Notes: generated by a model not told the origin, from the sequence alone. Positions 27,676-38,627 are shown, counted from the first letter of the stretch. The stretch is 64,000 nt of DNA from Roseburia sp. (GCA_019411365.1 DXQT01000005.1:45327-109326), one strand, 5' to 3'. Translations and numbers: made by a program.

Positions 27676-28734
27676 ATGAAAGCTCATTTAATACTCGAAG
27701 ATGGGAATGTATTTACCGGAACAAGTATAGGTTCTACTAGGGAAGTCATCAGTGAGATCGTATTTAATACGTCGATGACAGGTTATCTGGAGGTTCTGAC
27801 TGATCCGTCATATGCGGGACAGGCGGTTGTTATGACTTATCCGCTGATTGGAAATTATGGAATCACACCGGATATGGAGTCAGGCAGGCCGTGGCCGGAT
27901 GGATATATCGTAAGGGAGTTATCAAGAATGCCGAGTAACTTCCGTGAGGAGGGAACAATTCAGGATTTCCTCACGAAATATGACATTCCGGGTATAGCAG
28001 GGATCGACACCCGTGCACTGACCAAGATCCTTCGTGAGAAGGGAACCATGAATGGTATGATCACCACGAATAATAACTATAATATAGAAGAAATTATTCC
28101 CAGATTAAAAGCATACACGACAGGTAATGTTGTGGACAAAGTTACCTGCAGTGAAAAACGAGTATTAAAAGGAAATGGCAAGCGAGTTGCTTTGCTTGAC
28201 CTTGGAGCAAAAAATAATATTGCCCAGTCTTTAAATAAACGCGGCTGTGAAGTGACGATCTATCCGGCACATACGACTGCAGAAGAGATCCTTGCAACAA
28301 ATCCGGATGGAATCATGTTAAGTAACGGACCTGGAGATCCGAAGGAGTGCAAGGAGATCATTGCTGAGATCAAAAAATTATATGACTCCGATACACCAAT
28401 CTTTGCAATCTGCTTAGGACATCAGCTGATGGCACTTGCAACCGGCGCTGACACACATAAGATGAAATACGGACACCGTGGCGGCAACCATCCGGTAAAA
28501 GATTTAGAAACCGGAAGAGTATATATTTCCTCCCAGAATCACGGTTATGTGGTAGATACGGATACACTTGATCCGGTGATCGCGAAACCGGCATTTGTGA
28601 ATGTAAACGATGGAACCAATGAGGGACTTTCCTATGTAGGCAAAAACATTTTTACCGTACAGTTCCATCCGGAAGCGTGTCCGGGACCGCAGGATTCTGC
28701 ATACCTGTTTGATCGTTTTATTTCGATGATGTAG
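27676..28734 (+). CDS. carA: Carbamoyl phosphate synthase small subunit
   Basis: Glutaminase subunit that supplies ammonia to CarB for carbamoyl phosphate, feeding pyrimidine and arginine synthesis. The 352-residue protein has the N-terminal CPSase domain (MKAHLILEDGNVFTGTSIG) and a class I amidotransferase domain with the nucleophile Cys in FAICLGHQLMALATG and the His/Glu pair in QFHPEACPGP. An in-frame extension to 27535 exists, but ATG 27676 gives the normal N-terminus. carB follows after 46 bases. Confidence 0.96.
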   Translation: MKAHLILEDGNVFTGTSIGSTREVISEIVFNTSMTGYLEVLTDPSYAGQAVVMTYPLIGNYGITPDMESGRPWPDGYIVRELSRMPSNFREEGTIQDFLTKYDIPGIAGIDTRALTKILREKGTMNGMITTNNNYNIEEIIPRLKAYTTGNVVDKVTCSEKRVLKGNGKRVALLDLGAKNNIAQSLNKRGCEVTIYPAHTTAEEILATNPDGIMLSNGPGDPKECKEIIAEIKKLYDSDTPIFAICLGHQLMALATGADTHKMKYGHRGGNHPVKDLETGRVYISSQNHGYVVDTDTLDPVIAKPAFVNVNDGTNEGLSYVGKNIFTVQFHPEACPGPQDSAYLFDRFISMM

Positions 28735-28780
28735 AAAAATTCTTACGTTATTGTTTAACAAATTTTAGGAGGAAGAATTA

Positions 28781-31700
28781 ATGCCAAGAAATCATGACAT
28801 AAAAAAAGTTTTAGTAATTGGTTCCGGCCCGATCGTAATCGGACAGGCTGCAGAGTTTGACTATGCAGGTACACAGGCATGCCGCTCATTAAAAGAAGAA
28901 GGCGTTGAGGTTGTGCTGGTAAACTCAAACCCGGCGACGATCATGACAGATAAAGATATTGCAGATCAGGTTTACATTGAGCCGCTTACGGTATCCGTCT
29001 TAGAGAAGATTATCGCAAAAGAAAAACCGGACAGCGTACTGCCGACTTTAGGTGGACAGGCCGGATTAAACCTCGGTATGGAATTAGAGGAAAAAGGCAT
29101 ACTTGAAAAATATAATGTCAGACTGATCGGTACAACAGCAGAGACGATTTTTAAAGCAGAGGACCGTCAGGCATTCAAAGATACCATGGAAAAGATCGGT
29201 GAGCCTTGTGCAGCATCCCAGGTCGTACACAACGTAGAGGATGGTATCAAGTTTACCAATACCATTGGTTATCCGGTCGTACTTCGTCCGGCATATACGC
29301 TTGGCGGAAGCGGCGGTGGTATCGCACATAACGAGACCGAGCTGGTTGAGATCTTAACAAACGGTCTGCGTCTTTCCCGTGTCGGAGAGGTATTGGTAGA
29401 GCGTTGTATCGCAGGATGGAAAGAGATCGAGTATGAGGTAATGCGTGATGCGAACGGCAACTGTATCACCGTGTGTAACATGGAAAATATCGATCCGGTC
29501 GGTGTACATACCGGTGATTCCATCGTTGTTGCACCTTCCCAGACACTTGGCGATAAGGAATACCAGATGCTCCGTACATCTGCATTAAATATTATTTCCG
29601 AGTTAAATATCACCGGAGGATGTAACGTACAGTATGCATTGAATCCGGACAGCTTTGAGTACTGCGTCATCGAGGTTAACCCGCGTGTATCCCGTTCTTC
29701 TGCACTTGCATCCAAGGCAACCGGATATCCGATTGCAAAAGTTGCCGCAAAGATCGCATTGGGCTATACCTTAGACGAAATTAAAAATGCAATTACCGGA
29801 AAAACTTACGCAAGTTTCGAGCCGATGCTTGACTATTGTGTTGTAAAGATTCCGAGACTTCCATTTGATAAATTCATCACGGCAAAGAGAACCCTGACCA
29901 CACAGATGAAGGCAACCGGAGAGGTTATGAGTATCTGCAATAACTTTGAGGGTGCATTGATGAAAGCAATCCGTTCCTTAGAGCAGCATGTGGACAGTTT
30001 AATGTCTTACGACTTTACCGGACTTTCCGATAAAGAGTTAGATGAGCAGCTGCATGTAGTGGATGACCGCCGTATCTGGGTGATCGCAGAGGCACTGCGC
30101 AGAGGCGTAAGCTATGACAAGATCCATGAGATCACGAAGATCGACCGCTGGTTTATTGACAAACTTGCCATCCTGGTTGAGATGGAAAACCAGTTAAAGA
30201 ATGAGCCTTTGACTGTAGAATTATTAAAAGAAGCAAAACGCATCGAGTTCCCGGACAGCGTTATTGCAAAACTGACCGGAAAGACCGAAAAAGAGATCCA
30301 TGACATGCGTTATGAAAATGGTATCGTGGCAGCATTCAAGATGGTAGATACCTGTGCCGCAGAGTTTGAGGCATCCACACCGTACTACTATTCCGTATTC
30401 GGAAGCGAGAACGAAGCCATTGAGACAAATCCGAAGAAAAAAGTACTTGTACTTGGTTCCGGACCTATCCGTATCGGACAGGGTATCGAGTTTGATTACT
30501 GTTCCGTACACTGTACCTGGGCATTTGCAAAAGAGGGATGGGAGACGGTTATCATTAACAATAACCCGGAGACAGTTTCTACCGACTTTGATATTGCTGA
30601 CAAACTTTATTTTGAGCCTCTGACACCGGAAGATGTAGAGAGCATCGTAAAACTGGAAAAACCGGATGGTGCTGTCGTACAGTTTGGTGGACAGACCGCG
30701 ATCAAGTTAACCGAGAGCCTGATGAAGATGGGTGTTAAGATCCTTGGAACAAAAGCAGAGGATGTCGATGCGGCAGAGGACCGTGAGCTTTTCGATGAGA
30801 TTCTGGAAAAAACACAGATTCCGAGAGCTGCAGGTGGAACTGTATTTACCGCAGAGGAGGCAAAAGAAGTTGCAAACCGTCTCGGCTATCCGGTACTGGT
30901 AAGACCTTCCTATGTACTCGGTGGACAGGGTATGAAGATCGCATTCAACGATGATGAGATCGAGGAATTTATCGGTATCATCAATCGTATCGCACAGGAT
31001 CACCCGATTCTCGTAGATAAATATTTACAGGGAAAAGAAATCGAGGTCGATGCTGTATGTGACGGAACCGATATCTTAATTCCTGGTATCATGGAGCATA
31101 TCGAACGTACCGGTGTACACTCCGGAGACAGTATTTCCGTATACCCGGCACCGACGATCAGTGACCATGTAAAAGAGACAATCGTTGAGTATACGAAACG
31201 TCTGGCGCAGGCACTGCATGTCATCGGACTGATCAATATCCAGTTCATCGCTATGGACGAGCAGGTATATGTCATTGAGGTAAACCCGCGTTCTTCGAGA
31301 ACCGTGCCATACATCAGCAAAGTAACCGGTATTCCGATCGTTGACCTTGCAACGAAAGTAATTATCGGTGATACTATCCGCGGACTTGGATATGAGCCGG
31401 GACTTGCACCGACCGCAGATTACATTGCAATCAAGATGCCGGTATTCTCCTTCGAGAAACTGCGTGGCGCTGAGATCTCCTTAGGACCGGAGATGAAATC
31501 AACCGGTGAGTGCCTTGGTATTGCAAAGACCTTCAACGAGGCTCTCTACAAAGCATTCCTCGGCGCAGGTGTGACTTTACCGAAATACAAACAGATGATC
31601 ATGACCGTCAAAGATGCAGATAAGCCGGAAGCAGTCGGCGTTGCAAAACGTTTTGAGGCACTTGGCTACAAGATTTACGCAACCAGAAGTACCGCAAAAT

Positions 31701-31987
31701 ATTTACAGGAGCACGGCGTCAATGCACTTCGTGTCAACAAGATCTCCCAGGAGTCACCGAACGTTATGGACTTAATCTTAGGACATAAGATCGACCTTGT
31801 CATCGACACACCGACACAGGGAAATGGTGATAAGACCAGAGACGGATTCCTGATCCGGAGAAATGCAATCGAGACAGGTGTTTACTGTATCACAGCAATG
31901 GATACGGCAAATGCGTTGGCACGCAGCTTAGAGACTGCGACCGATGATCTGACACCGGTGGATATTGCGACCGTAAAGAATTTATAA
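28781..31987 (+). CDS. carB: Carbamoyl phosphate synthase large subunit
   Basis: Makes carbamoyl phosphate from bicarbonate, ammonia and two ATP. The 1068-residue protein is full length, with two homologous ATP-grasp halves starting [21 protein letters not shown] and [21 protein letters not shown], each with an EVNPR motif, and a C-terminal MGS-like allosteric domain (about 935-1068). AGGAGGAAG precedes ATG. The stop codon lies inside the first unit of a tandem repeat. Confidence 0.97.
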   Translation: MPRNHDIKKVLVIGSGPIVIGQAAEFDYAGTQACRSLKEEGVEVVLVNSNPATIMTDKDIADQVYIEPLTVSVLEKIIAKEKPDSVLPTLGGQAGLNLGMELEEKGILEKYNVRLIGTTAETIFKAEDRQAFKDTMEKIGEPCAASQVVHNVEDGIKFTNTIGYPVVLRPAYTLGGSGGGIAHNETELVEILTNGLRLSRVGEVLVERCIAGWKEIEYEVMRDANGNCITVCNMENIDPVGVHTGDSIVVAPSQTLGDKEYQMLRTSALNIISELNITGGCNVQYALNPDSFEYCVIEVNPRVSRSSALASKATGYPIAKVAAKIALGYTLDEIKNAITGKTYASFEPMLDYCVVKIPRLPFDKFITAKRTLTTQMKATGEVMSICNNFEGALMKAIRSLEQHVDSLMSYDFTGLSDKELDEQLHVVDDRRIWVIAEALRRGVSYDKIHEITKIDRWFIDKLAILVEMENQLKNEPLTVELLKEAKRIEFPDSVIAKLTGKTEKEIHDMRYENGIVAAFKMVDTCAAEFEASTPYYYSVFGSENEAIETNPKKKVLVLGSGPIRIGQGIEFDYCSVHCTWAFAKEGWETVIINNNPETVSTDFDIADKLYFEPLTPEDVESIVKLEKPDGAVVQFGGQTAIKLTESLMKMGVKILGTKAEDVDAAEDRELFDEILEKTQIPRAAGGTVFTAEEAKEVANRLGYPVLVRPSYVLGGQGMKIAFNDDEIEEFIGIINRIAQDHPILVDKYLQGKEIEVDAVCDGTDILIPGIMEHIERTGVHSGDSISVYPAPTISDHVKETIVEYTKRLAQALHVIGLINIQFIAMDEQVYVIEVNPRSSRTVPYISKVTGIPIVDLATKVIIGDTIRGLGYEPGLAPTADYIAIKMPVFSFEKLRGAEISLGPEMKSTGECLGIAKTFNEALYKAFLGAGVTLPKYKQMIMTVKDADKPEAVGVAKRFEALGYKIYATRSTAKYLQEHGVNALRVNKISQESPNVMDLILGHKIDLVIDTPTQGNGDKTRDGFLIRRNAIETGVYCITAMDTANALARSLETATDDLTPVDIATVKNL

Positions 31988-32111
31988 TTCTTTGAACTTG
32001 TAGTTCTTTGAATTTATAATTCTTTGAACCTGTAGTTCTTTGAATTTATAATTCTTTGAACTTGTAGTTCTTTGAATTTATAATTCTTTGAACCCGTAGT
32101 TTTTTGAATCT
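31984..32111. repeat. Tandem repeat after carB (4 x 32 bp)
   Basis: Four consecutive 32-bp units start at 31984, 32016, 32048 and 32080, the last degenerate. Each unit is two 16-bp halves of the form TTCTTTGAAYYTRTAR, so it is also eight 16-bp steps. The carB TAA is within unit 1. There are no spacers and no cas genes, so it is not CRISPR. Confidence 0.9.
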
Positions 32112-32126
32112 TATAATATAGAAAAG

Positions 32127-32160
32127 ACAGCACAAATCCAAAAGGAGGCGTGCTGTTTTT
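32127..32160 (+). terminator. Terminator after carAB
   Basis: ACAGCAC pairs with GTGCTGT (7 bp) followed by TTTTGCTTTT. It is the first terminator after the carB repeat. Confidence 0.65.
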
Positions 32161-32194
32161 GCTTTTGCGGAATATGGATATTGGCGACAACATG

Positions 32195-32243
32195 AAAAAA
32201 CGACATGAAAGCAGTTAAGAAATTGCTTTCATGTCGTTTTTTA
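32195..32243. terminator. Bidirectional terminator between carB and the HD gene
   Basis: AAAAAACGACATGAAAGCA pairs perfectly with TGCTTTCATGTCGTTTTTT (19 bp). Runs of A and T at both ends allow termination from both sides. Confidence 0.9.
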
Positions 32244-32289
32244 TATCGCCGGAATATCCACTCCAACATATAGAAAAAAGTCGCGCGGA

Positions 32290-33585
32290 TTAACGGAGTT
32301 TCATTTTTTTGCGCGGTTTCTTTTGGGCCAGTGGTTTTTCTGTGCCCAAAGCATCCTGCGGGATCACAGATGCACTACTCATTAAGGCGCTTGCCGCTTT
32401 TTGTTCCAGTTTACTTTGATTGTGCTGTGCAATCTGAAGCTTGACCTTGCGGAAACGGTCTGCCGTTTCTTTGATGTAGGCATCGGAAACAAAATGCTTT
32501 ACAGAATCTTTATCCAATGCGATACGGTTGTCCATGGTTTTCATGATATCTGTGATCTTTAAAGATTTGTTGATCACCGGGTCACTTAAATCGTATATCA
32601 TGTTTGTGGAAAACTTCAGTACCATCGGATGAAGAAAATCAGCCGGATTCTCTGCAAGCACAAGAGCTTTTTCGCCATCGGAAAGATCTACACATGCACC
32701 GGTCGGAAGAATATGGATACATTCTGCTAAAGCGGAAAGTACGAGCGGATTGTAGGTGGCTTTATCCTTTTTCAGACGTCCCATGGCAGCAATTTCTGAA
32801 ATTGGCGGTTTGTTAATGTTCATTGCGGTCAGATGGTCAAATTCGTCCGCTACTGCTAAAATATCGACGAGAAGACGGATATTGTCTGCCGGTTCTTTGA
32901 CTTTTAAAGTACGGCTGTTTTTAAAAATGATCTGCTGGATAATATCAAGCGTATGTACCGGGAATTTATAATCACCACGGTCCGGGCGGAGTGTTTCATA
33001 ACCGCGCTCTAAGTTGAGCTGGATAAAATCCTTATCTGCTGTTGTAAGGTCATCCCCTTTGTCTAACACTGTCTGTGGTACATACAGATAACCAAAATCG
33101 TAGAGAAGCGCAGCTGTGATAAGGGCTGTCTGTTCTGCAGCAGGCAGATGCATCTGATTTGTGATCATCGCACAGAGAATGCCGACACTGATGGAATGTT
33201 TGTAAACAAAATCTGCAGAACTTCGCAGGTTTTGTGCAAAATTTAATTTGTGATCAAGACTGCCGTAATGTGTCTGGATGTCTCTGACGAGATCGCTCAG
33301 CGAAACAGGTGCCTGATTGGCCTGCAGACGATCCATATTTTCTTTTAATTTAAAAACATATATAGTCTGGAACTGTTCGAATTCAAGATCCTCTCTGGAA
33401 AGAGGCGGTACCGGCTCTGCCGGCTCAAGAATAAAAATACCGATCAGACCAAAGTTTTCGATACTGTTAATACCCTGCATGGTTAAAAGTGTGTCTCTTT
33501 CATAAAGAAGAACCCCCATCTTATTGTAGATTGGTTTTGCAAGTCTCATGCCGGGTTTTAAATCTGCTGTTTTTACAAATTGCAT
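32290..33585 (-). CDS. Degenerate HD-domain protein (HD-GYP-like)
   Basis: A 431-residue protein whose first 65 residues (MQFVKTADLKPGMRLAKPIYNKMGVLLYERDTLLT) match the N-terminal module that precedes HD-GYP domains. The central region keeps the first His (VYKHSISVG), but the HD pair has become YD (LLYDFGYLYVP) and no GYP loop is present. It is therefore unlikely to hydrolyse cyclic di-GMP and may be a regulatory pseudo-enzyme. The C-terminus is Lys/Arg-rich. The ribosome site GGGGGAGG lies upstream of ATG 33585. Confidence 0.7.
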   Translation of the reverse strand: MQFVKTADLKPGMRLAKPIYNKMGVLLYERDTLLTMQGINSIENFGLIGIFILEPAEPVPPLSREDLEFEQFQTIYVFKLKENMDRLQANQAPVSLSDLVRDIQTHYGSLDHKLNFAQNLRSSADFVYKHSISVGILCAMITNQMHLPAAEQTALITAALLYDFGYLYVPQTVLDKGDDLTTADKDFIQLNLERGYETLRPDRGDYKFPVHTLDIIQQIIFKNSRTLKVKEPADNIRLLVDILAVADEFDHLTAMNINKPPISEIAAMGRLKKDKATYNPLVLSALAECIHILPTGACVDLSDGEKALVLAENPADFLHPMVLKFSTNMIYDLSDPVINKSLKITDIMKTMDNRIALDKDSVKHFVSDAYIKETADRFRKVKLQIAQHNQSKLEQKAASALMSSASVIPQDALGTEKPLAQKKPRKKMKLR

Positions 33586-33707
33586 AGGTAAATCCTCCCC
33601 CTGTGATGATTATCAGGCTCTTTTTATACCATATCCAGACATCAGATGCCTGAATATTCCCCCAATAATGGTATGTGAAAAAATTAATATTCATATTGTG
33701 CTTTACA

Positions 33708-33716
33708 TGCTATAAT
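33708..33716 (+). promoter_or_regulatory. Extended -10 promoter for the SleB-type gene
   Basis: TGCTATAAT is a TGn-extended -10 element about 80 bases before ATG 33796. Only a weak -35 is present at 17 bases. Confidence 0.55.
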
Positions 33717-33795
33717 ACCATATTAATAGAAGAAATACAATGAACGAAAAATACAACAGTAGCAGAAAGCTTACTGTTCAGCCGAAAGGAACAGC

Positions 33796-34950
33796 ATGAG
33801 ACACAATTTTTTGAGAAGAATCCTGGGAGGAATACTGACCGGCTGCATACTTGTTACGGCAACTGTCCATGCAGGAACGACACAGAAAGATATTGATAAG
33901 GCAAAAGACCAGATCACAGACCTTAAGAAACAGAAAGAAGATGCGAAAGATCAGGTGGACAGCCTGACCAATGAAAAACAGGGATTGGAGAGCGACCTTA
34001 GCGGACTGAACGGACAGTTAAATACGATCACTTCTGATATGAACCAGTTAGAGCAGCAGGCAGCGCAGAAAGAAGACGAGATCAATACGACGGCGGAAGA
34101 TCTGAAACGTTCCGAGGAACGATCTGCAGAACAGTATGAAGATATGAAAGTGCGCATTCAGTATATTTATGAAAATGGCAATCAGTCTGTATGGGACATG
34201 CTTATTCATGTGTCCTCCATCGCAGAATTTTTAAATCAGGCGGAATATACAAGTGCAATCAATCAGTATGACAGAAATATGCTTACGGCATATCAGGAGC
34301 TCACGGAGCAGATCAAAAAACAGAAAAAGGAACTCGAGGAGCAGAAGGAAGAACTGACTGTATTACAGCAGGAAAAACAGAAAGAGCAGGAAAAAGTCAA
34401 CAGCCTGATCGAGGATACGCAGAAGAAGATACAGGAATCCAGCGAGAAAATTGAAGATGCACAGTCCGATGTGGAATCGATCGATGCAAAGATCGAGAAA
34501 ATGATCGAATACGAAAAGCAGCTTGAGATACAGAAGGCAAAAGAGGATGCTGCACGCCTTGCAGCCATCAAAAAGCAGGAACAGGAAAACAGGTCGAATG
34601 TGACATACGCACCGGCACAGAGCGATGCGTATCTGTTAGCTGCCATCATCCAGTGTGAGGCATGGGGCGAGCCATATGATGGAAAACTTGCGGTGGGCAG
34701 CGTGATCATGAACCGTGTCAGAAGCTCCTATTTTCCGAATACGGTTTCCGGTGTGATTTATCAGGGAGGGCAGTTCTCTCCGGTTGCCAGCGGTCGTCTT
34801 GCATACCGTCTGGAGCAGGGAGTCGATTCCGATTGTATGAGTGCGGCACAGGCGGTTCTGGGTGGAATGAGCACAACAAATTGTCTGTATTTTCGTGTGA
34901 ATAACGGCATTATAGAAAGAACAGTTATAGGTAATCATGTGTTTTATTAA
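33796..34950 (+). CDS. Coiled-coil cell wall hydrolase (SleB-type domain)
   Basis: A 384-residue secreted protein with a signal peptide (to about VHAGTT), a long coiled coil (30-265) and a C-terminal Hydrolase_2/SleB-like domain (LLAAIIQCEAWGEPYDGKLAVGSVIMNRV; NCLYFRV), the fold of spore-cortex lytic transglycosylases. The coiled coil shares the segment QYEDMKVRIQYIYENG with the M23 hydrolase at 15413 and the following FLNQAEY, which suggests a common FtsX-type docking module on a different catalytic domain. Confidence 0.85.
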   Translation: MRHNFLRRILGGILTGCILVTATVHAGTTQKDIDKAKDQITDLKKQKEDAKDQVDSLTNEKQGLESDLSGLNGQLNTITSDMNQLEQQAAQKEDEINTTAEDLKRSEERSAEQYEDMKVRIQYIYENGNQSVWDMLIHVSSIAEFLNQAEYTSAINQYDRNMLTAYQELTEQIKKQKKELEEQKEELTVLQQEKQKEQEKVNSLIEDTQKKIQESSEKIEDAQSDVESIDAKIEKMIEYEKQLEIQKAKEDAARLAAIKKQEQENRSNVTYAPAQSDAYLLAAIIQCEAWGEPYDGKLAVGSVIMNRVRSSYFPNTVSGVIYQGGQFSPVASGRLAYRLEQGVDSDCMSAAQAVLGGMSTTNCLYFRVNNGIIERTVIGNHVFY

Positions 34951-35195
34951 ACAAAATGATAAAATGATAAAAATTTAACAAAAAACCCCGCAAAATGGAG
35001 CAAAAAGGATGTAAAAAATTGTTTACAAAGATGAAAAATAAAGAAAGCTATTGCAATTAATTGTGAAATATGTTAGCATAAAAAAGTACAAGAAATGCAG
35101 AAAAATAGCTGATTACATAGCAAATAAGCTTTTTAAAATGAAAGAAAAAAAGATAAATTTCAACCGAAAGTTTGAATTTATTTTTTTAAAAAAGA

Positions 35196-35213
35196 TTGTT
35201 AAAAAATTAACAG
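35196..35213. promoter_or_regulatory. Rex (redox repressor) operator
   Basis: TTGTTAA-AAAA-TTAACAG matches the Rex consensus TTGTTAANNNNTTAACAA at 13 of the 14 defined positions. It lies 83 bases upstream of the thl start in an otherwise very AT-rich leader (34951-35295) that holds no credible gene. Rex senses the NADH/NAD ratio and represses fermentation genes in clostridia, so it probably controls this butyrate operon. Confidence 0.75.
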
Positions 35214-35295
35214 CATTTTTCGGCAACTTTAAAGAGAAAGAAACAAATTCTCTGCAAAAGCAGAGCTTTGTGTTAAATTGAAAGGAGAATTCAAA

Positions 35296-36477
35296 ATGGC
35301 AAAGAAAGTAGTTTTAGCAGGTGCCTGCCGTACCGCAATCGGTAAAATGGGTGGAGCATTAAGCAATACTCCAGCAGCAGACTTAGGTGCAATCGTTATC
35401 AAAGAGGCTTTAAGAAGAGCAAACGTTAAACCGGAGATGGTTGACGAGGTAAAAATGGGTTGTGTAATCCAGGCAGCTCAGGGACAGAACGTTGCACGTC
35501 AGGCAGCAATCAAAGCAGGACTGCCAATCGAAGTTCCGGCAATCACAATCAACGTTGTTTGTGGTTCTGGTTTAAAATGTGTCAATGATGCAGCTACCAT
35601 GATCATGGCAGGTGAAGCTGATATCGTTGTTGCAGGTGGTATGGAAAACATGTCTATGGCACCATATGCTATGACAAAAGCTCGTTTTGGATATCGTATG
35701 AACAATGCAACGATCATCGATACAATGGTAAATGATGCATTAACAGATGCATTCAACCACTATCATATGATGATCACTGCAGAGAACGTATGTGATAAAT
35801 ATGGCATTACAAGAGAAGAACTTGACGAGTTCTCAGCAAACAGCCAGCAGAAATGTGAAAAAGCAATCGCTGAAGGCAAATTTGATGATGAGATCGTTCC
35901 GGTTCCTGTTAAAGTGAAAAAAGAGATCGTTGATTTCGTGAAAGATGAGGGACCACGTGCCGGTACAACTGCTGAGTCTTTAGCAAAATTAAAATGCTGC
36001 TCCGGTAAAGAGGGCGGACTTGTTACAGCAGGTAACGCTTCCGGTATCAACGATGGTGCAGCAGCAATCGTTGTTATGAGTGAAGAAAAAGCAAAAGAGC
36101 TTGGTGTTACACCAATGGCTACATGGGTAGCAGGTGCTCTTGGCGGAGTTGAGCCTGAGATCATGGGTGTTGGACCTGTTGCTTCTACAAGAAAAGTATT
36201 AGCAAAAACTGGTTTATCTATTGATGATATGGACTTAATCGAAGCAAACGAAGCATTCGCAGCTCAGTCTATCGCAGTAGCAAGAGATCTGAAATTCGAT
36301 ATGTCAAAAGTAAACGTAAACGGTGGTGCAATCGCATTAGGACACCCGGTAGGTGCTTCCGGATGCCGTATCCTTGTTACATTACTGCATGAGATGCAGA
36401 AGAGAGACGCTAAGAGAGGTCTTGCTACACTTTGCATCGGCGGTGGTATGGGATGCTCTACAATCGTTGAGAGATAA
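35296..36477 (+). CDS. thl: Acetyl-CoA C-acetyltransferase (thiolase)
   Basis: Condenses two acetyl-CoA to acetoacetyl-CoA, the first step of butyrate synthesis. The 393-residue protein has the acyl-accepting Cys in [15 protein letters not shown], the His in [13 protein letters not shown] and the second Cys in [18 protein letters not shown] sits 8 bases before ATG 35296; an in-frame upstream ATG at 35278 has no ribosome site. First gene of the operon. Confidence 0.96.
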   Translation: MAKKVVLAGACRTAIGKMGGALSNTPAADLGAIVIKEALRRANVKPEMVDEVKMGCVIQAAQGQNVARQAAIKAGLPIEVPAITINVVCGSGLKCVNDAATMIMAGEADIVVAGGMENMSMAPYAMTKARFGYRMNNATIIDTMVNDALTDAFNHYHMMITAENVCDKYGITREELDEFSANSQQKCEKAIAEGKFDDEIVPVPVKVKKEIVDFVKDEGPRAGTTAESLAKLKCCSGKEGGLVTAGNASGINDGAAAIVVMSEEKAKELGVTPMATWVAGALGGVEPEIMGVGPVASTRKVLAKTGLSIDDMDLIEANEAFAAQSIAVARDLKFDMSKVNVNGGAIALGHPVGASGCRILVTLLHEMQKRDAKRGLATLCIGGGMGCSTIVER

Positions 36478-36491
36478 TAGTTTTTTATAGT

Positions 36492-36520
36492 AATTCCCGG
36501 GGAATGACTTCCCGGGGATT
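36492..36520 (+). terminator. Hairpin between thl and hbd
   Basis: AATTCCCGGGGAA can pair with TTCCCGGGGATT, followed by GCATTTTTC. It may be a leaky terminator or an RNA-processing hairpin that sets thl above the other genes. Confidence 0.5.
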
Positions 36521-36570
36521 GCATTTTTCAAACATACAGTTAACATAATTATTTTCAGGAGGTAACCGAA

Positions 36571-37443
36571 ATGAAGGTTGGCGTTATTGGTGCAGGAACT
36601 ATGGGACAGGGCATTGCAAAAGCATTTGCTCAGGTAGAAGGATATGAAGTAGCACTTTGCGATATCAAGCAGGAGTGGGCTGAAGGCGGAAAAGAGAAGA
36701 TCAAAAAAGGTTATGCAAGATTAGTAGAAAAAGGAAAAATGACACAGGAAGCTGTTGATGGCATCCTTGCAAAAATCACTCCAGGTTTAAAAGAAGACCT
36801 TTGCAAAGACTGTGATCTGATCGTAGAGGCAGCTTTCGAGAATATGGAAGTAAAGAAAACTACTTTCAAAGAATTAGACGAGATCGCAAAACCAGATTGT
36901 ATCTTCGCTTCCAACACATCCAGTCTTTCTATTACAGAGATTGGAAACGGATTAAACCGTCCAATGGTTGGTATGCATTTCTTCAACCCGGCAGACCGTA
37001 TGAAACTGATCGAGGTTATCGCTGGTGTGAATACTCCGGATGAAACTGTTTCCGCTATTAAGAAAATCTCTGAAGAGATCGGAAAAACTCCGGTACAGGT
37101 TAATGAGGCTGCTGGTTTCGTTGTAAACCGTATCTTAATCCCAATGATCAATGAAGCTGCATTCATCAAAATGGAAGGTGTTTCCGATATCGCTGGTATC
37201 GATGCAGCTATGAAACTTGGTGCTAACCACCCAATGGGACCGTTAGAGTTAGGTGATTTCATCGGTCTTGATATCTGCCTTGCTATCATGGATGTACTTT
37301 ACAAAGAGACAGGCGACAGCAAATATCGTGCATGCCCACTGATCCGTAAGATGGTTCGTGGTGGTAACCTTGGAGCAAAGAGCGGCAAGGGATTCTATGT
37401 ATACAATGCTGATCGTACAAAGACTCCGGTCGATGCTCAGTAA
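36571..37443 (+). CDS. hbd: 3-hydroxybutyryl-CoA dehydrogenase
   Basis: Reduces acetoacetyl-CoA to 3-hydroxybutyryl-CoA with NAD(P)H. The 290-residue protein has the nucleotide motif GAGTMGQGIAKAFAQ at the start, the family block SNTSSLSITEIG, the catalytic His in GMHFFNPADRMKLIE and the C-terminal domain motif GPLELGDFIGLD. AGGAGGT precedes ATG. The crotonase gene that normally lies next to it in other clostridia is absent here. Confidence 0.97.
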   Translation: MKVGVIGAGTMGQGIAKAFAQVEGYEVALCDIKQEWAEGGKEKIKKGYARLVEKGKMTQEAVDGILAKITPGLKEDLCKDCDLIVEAAFENMEVKKTTFKELDEIAKPDCIFASNTSSLSITEIGNGLNRPMVGMHFFNPADRMKLIEVIAGVNTPDETVSAIKKISEEIGKTPVQVNEAAGFVVNRILIPMINEAAFIKMEGVSDIAGIDAAMKLGANHPMGPLELGDFIGLDICLAIMDVLYKETGDSKYRACPLIRKMVRGGNLGAKSGKGFYVYNADRTKTPVDAQ

Positions 37444-37472
37444 AATAAATATTTATGGAGGAAAATTAGATC

Positions 37473-38627
37473 ATGGATTTCACTTTAGACAAGAAACATG
37501 AAATGGCGCGTTCCTTATTCAAGGAATTTGCTGAAACAGAAGTAAAACCGCTTGCACAGGAAACAGATGAGACAGAAGCTTTCCCGGCTGAAACGGTTAA
37601 GAAAATGCAGAAATACGGATTCATGGGAATCCCGGTTCCGAAAGAATATGGTGGACAGGGTTGTGATCCTCTTACATACGTTATGTGCGTAGAAGAGTTA
37701 TCTAAAGTTTGCGCAACCACAGGTGTTGTTGTATCTGCACATACATCTCTCTGCATCGATCCGATCATGACATATGGTACAGAAGAGCAGAAACAGAAAT
37801 ATGTAAAACCACTTGCAACAGGCGAGAAGTTAGGTGCATTCGCATTAACTGAGCCGGGTGCTGGTACTGATGCACAGGGTGCACAGACAAAAGCTGTTTT
37901 AGATGGTGACGAGTGGGTATTAAATGGATCAAAATGCTTCATTACCAATGGTAAAGTTGCAGATGTTTATATTGTAATCGCTATCACAAGCATCACAGAG
38001 GACAAGAGAGGCAGAAAGAAGAAAAACTTCTCTGCATTTATCGTAGATAAGGGAGCTCCTGGTTTCTCATTCGGAACAAAAGAGAAGAAGATGGGTATCC
38101 GTGGATCATCTACTTATGAGCTGATCTTCGAAGACTGCAGAATCCCGAAAGAGAATCTGTTAGGACCGGAAGGAAAAGGTTTCCCGATCGCAATGCACAC
38201 ACTTGATGGTGGACGTATCGGTATTGCTGCTCAGGCACTTGGTATCGCTGAGGGCGCATTAGACAGAGCTATCGCTTATACAAAAGAGAGAAAACAGTTT
38301 GGACGTTCAATCGCACAGCAGCAGAATACACAGTTCAAACTTGCTGATATGGCTGCAAGAATCGAAGCTGCACAGCTTTTAGTTTACAAAGCAGCAATGG
38401 CAAAAGCTACTCAGAAAGTATATTCTGTAGAAGCTGCAAAAGCAAAATTATTCGCAGCAGAGACTGCAATGGCTGTTACAACTGAGGTTGTTCAGTTATT
38501 CGGTGGATACGGATATATCAGAGAGTACGATGTAGAGCGTATGATGCGTGATGCTAAGATCACTGAGATCTACGAGGGTACAAGCGAAGTCCAGCGTATG
38601 GTAATCTCCGGTGCACTGTTAAAGTAA
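37473..38627 (+). CDS. bcd: Butyryl-CoA dehydrogenase
   Basis: FAD enzyme that reduces crotonyl-CoA to butyryl-CoA and, with EtfAB, bifurcates electrons to ferredoxin. The 384-residue protein has the acyl-CoA dehydrogenase signatures [16 protein letters not shown] and [22 protein letters not shown], with the catalytic Glu in the [11 protein letters not shown] segment. GGAGG precedes the start. Downstream etfB and etfA supply its electron carrier. Confidence 0.97.
   Translation: MDFTLDKKHEMARSLFKEFAETEVKPLAQETDETEAFPAETVKKMQKYGFMGIPVPKEYGGQGCDPLTYVMCVEELSKVCATTGVVVSAHTSLCIDPIMTYGTEEQKQKYVKPLATGEKLGAFALTEPGAGTDAQGAQTKAVLDGDEWVLNGSKCFITNGKVADVYIVIAITSITEDKRGRKKKNFSAFIVDKGAPGFSFGTKEKKMGIRGSSTYELIFEDCRIPKENLLGPEGKGFPIAMHTLDGGRIGIAAQALGIAEGALDRAIAYTKERKQFGRSIAQQQNTQFKLADMAARIEAAQLLVYKAAMAKATQKVYSVEAAKAKLFAAETAMAVTTEVVQLFGGYGYIREYDVERMMRDAKITEIYEGTSEVQRMVISGALLK

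Noticed and set aside
31984..32111. Possible CRISPR array behind carB
   Set aside because: The units are directly adjacent without spacers, and no cas genes are present.
35051..35281. A 76-codon Lys-rich frame before thl
   Set aside because: Its composition only reflects very AT-rich leader DNA, and it would overlap the Rex operator.
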